A stretch of 64,000 bases of DNA from Gnetum montanum (Eukaryota > Streptophyta > Gnetopsida > Gnetales > Gnetaceae), in assembly GCA_015680685.1 (NCBI GenBank), contig MNCI01003683.1, positions 718,930-782,929 of the forward strand, read 5' to 3'. Of this stretch, positions 56,822 through 64,000 are shown in pieces (position 1 is the first letter of the stretch; each line of letters begins with the position of its first letter). The notes under the pieces were generated by a model that saw nothing but the letters and a program-made list of their open reading frames with translations, was not told where the DNA came from and ran no database searches. The position numbers and the translations under genes were made by a program.

Positions 56822-57630
56822 TGATGAGTGGCGAGGTACCCCTACACTCAACCATACAAATACGAGCGTCTCACGTGCAATCTGGTCGAACTCCAAGAAC
56901 TAAGTGCTTACGCACCCTAATGGAACACTTAAGGTTAATCAATCATTATCTTCCCAAACTTACTTGTATTGTCACGATTGTATGGTTAAGTAAGTTTGAG
57001 GTATGTGATTTTTATATCTTTTATCTTTTTAATGTCTTATACTAATGAGGAAGGGTGAAGAGACTAAGTGACTAACTTTCATTAACTACTCACTAACTAA
57101 ATTCTAATTGTCCTAGCACTAGTATCTATTCCCACTTTCTGCACACACCCTGAACCAGTGCAACACTACTGGGATTACCAAACGCTACTCATTACTGTGT
57201 TACCAAGCGTTACACATGTGCTCAAAGCGGTTGTACTGAATGCACTTAACTAGGAGAGTCAAGGGTTGAGAGAGATTAATTAACTAAGAAAGTAATTGAC
57301 ATTTAACAGTAATTAAATTATATTTAGCTTAGTCCATATGCTATAAGGTTTATCAGAAAGTTCGTCTTTATTGCCGTACACAAATATGTGCTCAGGTACA
57401 ATTTTCTCAAATAAAGATCCGTTCACTTTGAGACTCCTACTGCGAGCACACGGAAATTATTCTAACTCTAGAATGGGAAAACTACTATAGTTTGGCTAAG
57501 GTCTAGATCTAGATGGAGAAACAAGGGAAAGTTACCTCTTATTTATAGAACTGGCGATGGGCTGCGATATTGCGTACGTGATATCACAAGGGCCGACGCG
57601 ATATTGCAGATGCGATATTGCAGCTCATCA
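56822..57630 (-). repeat. 5' LTR of element F
   Basis: On the plus strand TGATGAGTGG to GCTCATCA, 809 bp. TATA lies at 57,538-57,547 (minus strand TATAAATAAG). It differs from the 3' LTR by scattered substitutions and by one extra 'gcgatattgcag' word near the end. Confidence 0.9.
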
Positions 57631-59150
57631 AGGGGGATACAACACTAATCCTCAAAATCATTTACAAGCATTTCACAATGCATGTGCCTTGCAAAACATA
57701 GAAAACGAGTGGCAAAAACTCAAGTTTTTTCCAGGGACACTGATCAAGGAAGCGGAAAGCTAGTACCAGTCCTTAGAACCAAAATCTATTCATCGATGGA
57801 GTACCATGTTAGAACTATTCAATGATAAGTATCAAACATACTCCCGAGTGTCCAACCTACAAAAGAAAATCCAAAGATGGAAACAAGAAGGACATGAACC
57901 CTTGGATGCTACCAAGGACCAATATTATGCACTATTACATCATGGCCCAGGCCATGGTTACTCACAAAGGAAAAAACTACGCCATCTCGTAGATGGGCTT
58001 AGGCACAAAACATGAAAAACCCTTGGGAATTATGCCCAAGGAAGGCTATCTGAGCTTAGGGTCCATCAAGTACAAAGATTGTTGGAGTAAGTTGCTAAAG
58101 AGGAAGGTGAGTTAAGGAAAAGAGAGAGTGCAAAAGAATATAATAGAGATCCTTCCCTCCAAAAGAAGGGAGTTAGATTTTGTGAGAATGAAGAAGAGTC
58201 ACCACTTGAAGAGATGGTGAATAGGAAAACATTGCCCATTCAAAAACTTGCATCGAAAGTATCGGCAAAGGTGAACCAAATGTGGGACTCCCTAGATAAT
58301 AGATTTCAAACAGTGCCCAAAATAGTAGAGGAGTCTAGAGAGGAAGGTAGTGATCAACAAAGGAAAGAAAAAAGAGAAGCTAAATATGCACGTAACAAAG
58401 GTAAGGGCAAAGTTGCCATCATCGAATAGGTTGTGGATTCAGATACAGACAATGACAGTGGATGTGAGATATGCCAATATGACCAACCTAAGGGATGTTG
58501 TCCTATAATCTCACACCTATAGGAGTTTGGGGTGTATGCACTCAATCCATGATTAAACAAAAGGCAAACACCCGAAGGTTACCTTATCCTCAAGGTAACC
58601 CAAGGTAGTTCCACCAACCCTTGATGTATTATCCAAGTGGAACTTCACCACAACCAAATGAGTAGTATCAACAATGGCAGCACCCACAATCATGGGGAAT
58701 GCCACCACCACATCAACAGTACCCTTACCGTCAACCCAACCCGTATGGATACTACGTGCAATAACCAATCTCTCCACGTGACTCTCCTAGTCACGTTGCT
58801 CCCCAACCTCACTACCAAATCCATGAGTATTATAGAACTCCTTCTCCTAGGATGATGTTTCACAAACATAATATCCTTCTCATCCGACTACATCTCTTCC
58901 ACCCTTAACTCCATTACCACCTACTCTAGCCATGCAAGGTGAGCTCCCTGCCCAGCCGCAGCAACGTAACGCTACAAGGGCTATTAATCCTCACCCTACT
59001 GTTGGTTCAGATAATCGCACAAAGAAAAGACCTTTCTCAAGGACCAACAGTCCAACCAAGTCCTTGCAGTCACAAGCGGCTAACTCTCCAAAGGCCTCAG
59101 CATCATACAAAACTTCGAAACTCCTTTTAAACAAAACGCCACATTCAACG
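57631..59150 (+). pseudogene. Gag of element G, second part
   Basis: The frame resumes with the capsid part: HLQAFHNACALQNIENEWQK, FFPGTLIKEAES, SIHRWSTMLELFNDKYQTYS, then HEPLDATKDQYYALLHHGPG to 58,015. After a stop come LSELRVHQVQRLLE, the block from 58,214 (MVNRKTLPIQKL to KGKGKVAIIE, Lys-rich end) and a CEICQYDQPKGCCPIIS-like region at about 58,464-58,510. In that region spaced cysteines may represent a degenerate zinc knuckle. A Pro/Gln/Tyr-rich tail follows to about 59,100. Confidence 0.72.
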
Positions 59151-60040
59151 CACACAGTCATTCTGACGCATGCCATTACCAATTGGATTAAGGCTAGCCA
59201 TCTTCCTAGGAAATTATCTGATCTTGGGAGTCCTCTTATATATTTATAAATCATTGGGAATGAGCCGTGAAAAGCTCTTTTGGATTCAAGTGCTGGTGTC
59301 AACTTAATCTCTCAAGAAATGTACAAAGCCTGGAACCTACCTCCACTAAAAAAGAGTAACATTCATTTAGAGCTAGCCGACTAGTCCATCACTGTCCCAT
59401 TAGGACTAGTGAAGGACATTGCTACTATTGTTTGTGGATGGTCGTATCTAGCCGACTTCCTCATGATTCAAGTCAACAACTGTAAGGGGAACTTCCCAAT
59501 CATTATAGGAAGAGCATGGCTAAGCACAATTGACACACATCTAGGAATACATGATCTTTCCCTAGAGATATCAAAGGAAAATACATTTGGAAAGATCGAG
59601 AAAAAGAAATTTCTATGCATCACATACAGTGACACAAGGTGTAGTTGCGTGCAGGAGTCCTAGATTGTACAACGTTTATCATTGCCTACATGCAACCAAT
59701 GTGCACAAGTAACTAACATACAAAGATGCTTGTATGCGGCAACCACAAGACAGGAAGGCACCCAGTGGCTGATAGTTGACCAAGAGAGCAACTCAACTAT
59801 ATGCAGGAAACCACCTGAGGGTTTGACTTGCACTTACATCGATAGCATAGACACATTAGAGCAAGTCCATTACCAACTTCCAAGTCTCAACATTGAAAAT
59901 ATTAACTGGGAAAAGTTGGAAATCCTTGACAACTTTAAGCAAGAGCCCCTAGAGTTAAAACCATTGCCCACTGGTATGGAGTACACATTTCTCAAAAATG
60001 AAAAACTGATAATTATTAATGGTAGGCTCGCTCCTTAAAA
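59151..60040 (+). pseudogene. Protease of element G and linker to RT
   Basis: The protease shows DSSAGVNLISQEMYKAWN at about 59,283-59,335 (active-site Asp-Ser), a LADxSITVPL segment, and IIGRAWLSTIDTHLGIHDL at about 59,500-59,560. A linker with a Cys pair (CNQCAQ) follows at 59,682-60,038, including INWEKLEILDNF, the segment that in F runs directly into 3' DNA. The open pieces are 59,409-59,663 and 59,682-60,038. Confidence 0.78.
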
Positions 60041-60830
60041 AAAAGAGAGACTGCTGAAAATGAAGAAAAAATGGTTGAAATCCTTTGCATGGTCATATCC
60101 TGAAATAACTAGAATAGACCCTAGGATATGCCAACATAGGATTTACACTAACCCCTCCATGAAGCCTCGACGACAACCGTAGAGGCGATTGAACCCAAAG
60201 TTAAAGTAAGTGGTTAAAGAAGAAATTGAAAAACTTTTAAAAGCTGGGTTCATCTACCCCATTGCTGATAGTGAATGGGTTAGTCCATTAGTTATTATGC
60301 CCAAAAAGGGAGGTAAATGAAGGGTGTGTATAGACTTTAGGCTACTAAACATAGCAACATTCAAAGACCACTTTCTGTTGCCATTCGTTGACCAGGTCTT
60401 AGACACCATTATAGGGCATCGCTACTATAGTTTTCTGGATGGATACAGTGGATACAACCAAATCCAAATAGCACCAGAGGACCAAGCCAAGACCATATTC
60501 ACAAGTCCTTGGGGGACATTTGCATACAAAAAGATACCGTTTGGCTTGTGTAATGCTCTTCCTGTAGCAAATAGGAAATGGTGTGGAGGTCTTCATGGAT
60601 GATTTCTCCACCTATGGAGCAAACTTCGATCAAGCATTGGACCGATTAGAGCAAGTACTAAAATGATTTGTTGAAACTAATTTAAGGTTCAACTGGCAAA
60701 AAAGCCATTTAATGGTTCAAGAAGGCGTAGTATTAGGGCATAAGATTTCACAAACAGGGATAGAGGTAGACCCCAAAAAGATTAAAGTCATCCAAGGAAT
60801 CACGCGTCAACCTGAAACTATAAAAGACAT
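60041..60830 (+). pseudogene. Reverse transcriptase of element G
   Basis: RT starts near 60,190 (VKEEIEKLLKAGFIYPI), with a TGA in place of the expected Trp before VCIDFRLLN (60,324). Then FLDGYSGYNQIQIAPEDQAK, FAYKKIPFGLCNA, and after a deletion FMDDFSTYG (60,593-60,619) with both catalytic Asp residues. Compared with C, about 32 bases are missing between FGLCNA and the FMDD box, which also shifts frame. The tail has GHKISQTGIEVDPKKI to about 60,785. Confidence 0.82.
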
Positions 60831-61400
60831 CTGATCATTCCTTGGACACACTGGCTATTATGGGAGATTCATAGAGAACTTTTCAAGGGTTACAAAACCA
60901 TTGGTTGAACTAATGAAAAAGGACATACCTTTCAAATGGACCAGAGAATGTGAGTTAGCTTTTCAAACTTTAAAACAAAATCTTGTAGAAACACCTATTC
61001 TACAAGCTCCTGACTGGTCCAGACCATTCCACATAATGACTAACACGTCCAACTTTGCCTTAGGAGCTGTACTCATGCAGTTAGATGACCAAAAATGACC
61101 CTATTACATTCACTGCGTGAGTCAAAGTATTACTGGTGCACAACTCAATTACACCACAATGGAAAAGGAATTAATGGCTATGGTGTTTGCACTAGATAAG
61201 TTTAGGCACTATGTATTGGGCTATAAGGTATTTGTACACACAGACCATAGTGCAATTTAGTTCCTGCTGAATAAACCAACGGTGAGCCCTCACATCATAC
61301 AATGGCTCGTACTCTTACAAGAGTTCAATCTTACAATGATTTATCGTAAAGGCACCGAGAACATTGTTGTTGATCCTTTATCTTGGTTAAGATGGGACAA
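60831..61400 (+). pseudogene. RNase H of element G
   Basis: GHTGYYGRFIENFSRVTKPL, then from 60,901 LVELMKKDIPFKWTREC, FQTLKQNLVETPILQAPDW, FHIMTNTSNFALGAVL. It continues with MEKELMAMVFALDKFRHYVL and HTDHSAI, and ends with the DPLSWL box at about 61,372-61,389. TGA at 61,096 and TAG at 61,258 interrupt. Only one RNase H domain is present, unlike B. Confidence 0.8.
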
Positions 61401-62841
61401 CAAAGAGGATGAATATCTGCTTTCTGATCACTTTCCTAATGAATACCTCTTTGCAGGTGCAGTAAATAATCAATTAACCACAAAAACAAATTGGTACAGT
61501 AGCATTCTTACCTATCTCCTTACACAACAAACACCACAAGAGTTAGACATTAAAAAGAAACAACAGTTTCTTCACCGAGCCAAGTATTTTATGGAAATCA
61601 ATGGACAACTTTATAAAGTATGTCCCGATGGCTTGGTTCGATGGCGTGTTCCCGATGTAGATTACTTAAGAGTTCTCCAAGACACACATGAAGGCCCTTG
61701 TGGGGGTTATTACGTTGGGAGACGAACAACCATTAAAATCTTACTTGCAGGATATTATTGGCCTACATTGTTCCAGGACGCTCATCATTTTGTCCAATCT
61801 TGTGAGTGCTACCAACGTGATGGGGGAATGACTACTAGGATGGAGGGTTCACAACAATGGATTCAACCTTTAGAACCCTTCAACATATGAGGAATTGATT
61901 TTATGGGGCCTATTACACCAATGTTCAATGAAAAAGCCTACATTGTTGTTGTCATTGACTATTCCACAAAATGGGCAAAAACAACCGTTGTTACGGATTG
62001 TACATCGTCTACCACTGCACGATTTTTTCAACAACAAATCATTAACAGGTTTAGCGTGCCTCATGCACTTATTTCTGACAATGGCACACATTTTACAGGT
62101 GCGACTTTTTGAAAGTTAATGCAACGCTTAGGAGTTGAACACAAACTGACTACACCATACCATCCTCAAGCAAATGGTCAAGCTGAAGTAACCAATAGGA
62201 AGATTACGAAAATATTGACAAGAACCATTAGCAAATATAGGCAAGACTGGAGCACCAAACCAAACGATGCTCTTTGGGCATACCGCTTCACATGGAAACT
62301 CTCTATAAGCTACTCTCCATATGATTTAGTGTACGGAAAACTTCCAATGCTTCCTATTCAAGCAAAAATCCGTACACTATCTACAGTGTGTGATCTCAAC
62401 CTTGACCTTAATCTAGCACAAAAAGAACGGTTAATGAACCTTAACCTACTAGATGAGAACCAATTAGTCGCCCTATCATCTAATGAATTGAACAAGGCTT
62501 TTAATAAACGACATCATGATCTAAAAATTAGAAAAGTTAAGTACCAACCAGGAGATAAGGTTCTTTATTGGAACCCCACACACATGCCACAACACACTAA
62601 ATTTCAAACATTGTGGGAAGGACCTTATATTATTCATACAACTTTTTTTTCAGGAGCCATGATGATTTACAAACCTGAGAGCCCAGATAAGAAATTGTTG
62701 GTCAACATCCAACGAACCAAACCTTTCCATGAGCCTAGAACAGCCAGTATCCATATTACCTATGCTAGTGGACAACCCTGCTCGCTATTTCAGATATCCT
62801 CTTTTCAACTCAATCATGGGGGAGATGGCCACCAATGCTAA
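61401..62841 (+). pseudogene. Integrase of element G
   Basis: The N-terminal zinc region is at about 61,680-61,820 (THEGPCGGYYVGRRTTIK, YYWPTLFQDAHHF, CECYQR), with one expected His replaced by Tyr. The core has IDFMGPI (61,896-61,915, first Asp), VIDYSTKWAK, SDNGTHFTGATF (62,071-62,107, second Asp) and HPQANGQAEVTN (62,161-62,195, Glu). A long open C-terminal part (62,119-62,841, 240 codons) includes KVKYQPGDKVLYWN, FQTLWEGPYII and ends at TAG... after NHGGDGHQC. TGA at 61,888 and 62,110 are the main breaks. Confidence 0.85.
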
Positions 62842-64000
62842 CCATTCTAAGCCCTCAACTCTTTTTGTATTTTTGTTTTACATATTTTTGTTTTACACAT
62901 CTTTTCAATTTTAGTTATTTTTGTTTTACACCATCATTCACATTCTTACTATTTCTTTGTTTGATTTACTTTCATTCATCATATAATAAGTGCTCATGAT
63001 GGTGGGTTGGACTATAATAATGTTGATTGCTAAGGTTTGGTTTTTACCTTTGATTTTCAATGTTGATACTAAGATATGGTTCTTTTGATAAAACAGGCAA
63101 TGAGTCCATGTCATCCATTCATCCATTCAACGTTGTGGTCTCCTTTGGCTTTGGAACTATACTATCCCTTTTTCTAAATAAACTTATTAATGAATTAGTC
63201 TCACTTCCTGCTTTCCTATCTTTCTCTCCTTGGAATGGTGGTGACTTGATGGACGCATTCTTATTGCTTCATGAGGATGGATTGGTCAAATGTATTGATG
63301 TGAGGTCACTGGATGTGGTTGGTGAGTCCGGACTTGGGATGAATTTTATTCAATCACCTTAACCACATAATACACAAAGGACTTTACACAACCTTGCTCT
63401 TGGGATTCCATTCCATTTCTTCCTCCTCTTCCATATTTCTTTCCATATTCCACCTCATTGCCAATTTTATGATTAGTCTACATCTTGGTTGACACATTAT
63501 TAGTCTTCGGTAAACTCTTCTGGGTAAGTTCTTAACCTTTGTTTCCATATGTCATTCCAAGAGCCTACGGACTCTTTGGTTTACGGGTCTATTAGGGCAT
63601 AAAAGGCATGAGCTTGCTTTGGGAAGGACCCACTGGCATTCCTTTTTGGTGCAATTGTTAAGTTATTTCTCTTAAACATTCTTTGCAATCAACCATTTCT
63701 TGTTTCATCCCCATCCATGACATCCATTTTATTAGCTTCACCATTGTTTCATCTTCATTGTTCCTTTAGTTTTTCCACCCTATCGCTACTAGTGGTTCAC
63801 TCTTAGTCGTGGGGGCCCTGTCACAAATTTTTCCATTCAATCACCTATCTCACCCCTAAACCTTGGGTAGTTATCAGTTAAAAACCTCTAACCCAGTATC
63901 TGCCATATCCACAACCTAGCCAATGCGCTTATATCAAGGCAAGGTATCAATTGCGTTATGGCTTATCTATCCTTGCTAATTCGTGACTATGTTGTGTGTA
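62842..64000 (+). other. 3' non-coding region of element G (to window end)
   Basis: Begins with repeats of 'ttttgttttaca' (62,868-62,935), as in C and F. It is collinear, in opposite orientation, with F's 53,430-52,250 and C's 3,590 to about 2,300. The 100-codon ORF at 63,060-63,362 is not conserved in F or C and is not taken as a gene. No LTR or env-like frame is reached before the end of the window. Confidence 0.6.

Larger units (their letters stand above)
50792..57630 (-). mobile_element. Element F: gag-protease Athila derivative nested in G
   Basis: F is 6,839 bp, minus strand. It has LTRs at 56,822-57,630 (5') and 50,792-51,586 (3') that look very similar over most of their length, a primer site, gag, protease, a 3' non-coding region and a perfect AGGGG duplication. 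RT, RNase H and integrase are absent: protease and its linker pass directly into the 3' region at about 53,500. Its similar LTRs suggest it is the youngest layer in the window. Confidence 0.9.
48827..64000 (+). mobile_element. Element G: near-complete Athila-type element, runs off the window
   Basis: G has a 5' LTR (48,827-49,644), primer site, gag split by element F, protease, RT, RNase H and integrase in the usual order, and a long 3' non-coding part that reaches the window end. RT wording (FLDGYSGYNQIQIAPED, FGLCNA, FMDDF) and primer site identify the Athila lineage. Frames are interrupted by stops, and RT has a deletion. Judged by C and F, its 3' LTR should start about 0.7-0.9 kb beyond 64,000. 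Confidence 0.85.

Noticed and set aside
63060-63362. 100-codon ORF in G's 3' region
   Set aside because: The collinear parts of F and C do not keep the frame, and no domain is seen.

Overview
The window is gene-poor, AT-rich repeat DNA from a land plant, most likely a seed plant with a large genome. The basis is the content: the LTR retrotransposons belong to plant lineages (Athila, Tat/Ogre-like, chromovirus), there is a plant-type SINE head, and a captured fragment resembles plant xanthine dehydrogenase. No intact host gene, rRNA or functional tRNA is visible, and the species cannot be named from the sequence.

Almost everything is a nest of old LTR retrotransposons, labelled here A to I plus X. 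Left block (1-32,045): the end of a Tat-type LTR (A, 1-887) lies in the 3' LTR of C, a minus-strand Athila-type element. C is split in its gag by B (8,471-31,017, plus strand), a Tat/Ogre-like element of about 19 kb flanked by perfect 5-bp target duplications (GTACT). B's 3' LTR is itself split by X (26,063-29,498), an LTR-like insertion carrying pieces of a xanthine dehydrogenase gene. Middle block (32,046-41,250): AT-rich decayed sequence with an unidentified tryptophan-rich coding remnant, a possible solo LTR, a minus-strand chromovirus-like pol remnant (H), and a plus-strand LTR with primer site (I) that cuts H and contains a SINE head. Right block (41,250-64,000): D, a gag-only Athila derivative (41,771-46,830, TSD TTACC), sits inside minus-strand Athila fragment E. 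Then comes G, a nearly complete plus-strand Athila-type element (48,827 to beyond the window end). G's gag is split by F (50,792-57,630, minus strand, TSD AGGGG), a gag-protease derivative that has lost RT, RNase H and integrase.

The most unusual item is inside B. About 5.6 kb separates its protease from its reverse transcriptase, the place where Ogre elements are known to carry an intron. This spacer holds a gene on the opposite strand (about 19,600 to 15,086). It has its own TATA box, a start codon, several GT-AG introns whose phases agree where the frame is still open, an acidic segment and a final exon with a stop. Tandem repeats sharing one core word lie on both sides of it and again after pol.

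All coding regions here are broken by stops or frameshifts, so nothing appears able to make a full protein today. G, C, F, D and E show one Athila family in several states: near full length, RT-to-integrase deletion, pol deletion, gag only, and fragment. Alignments were made by eye; no computation or database search was run.
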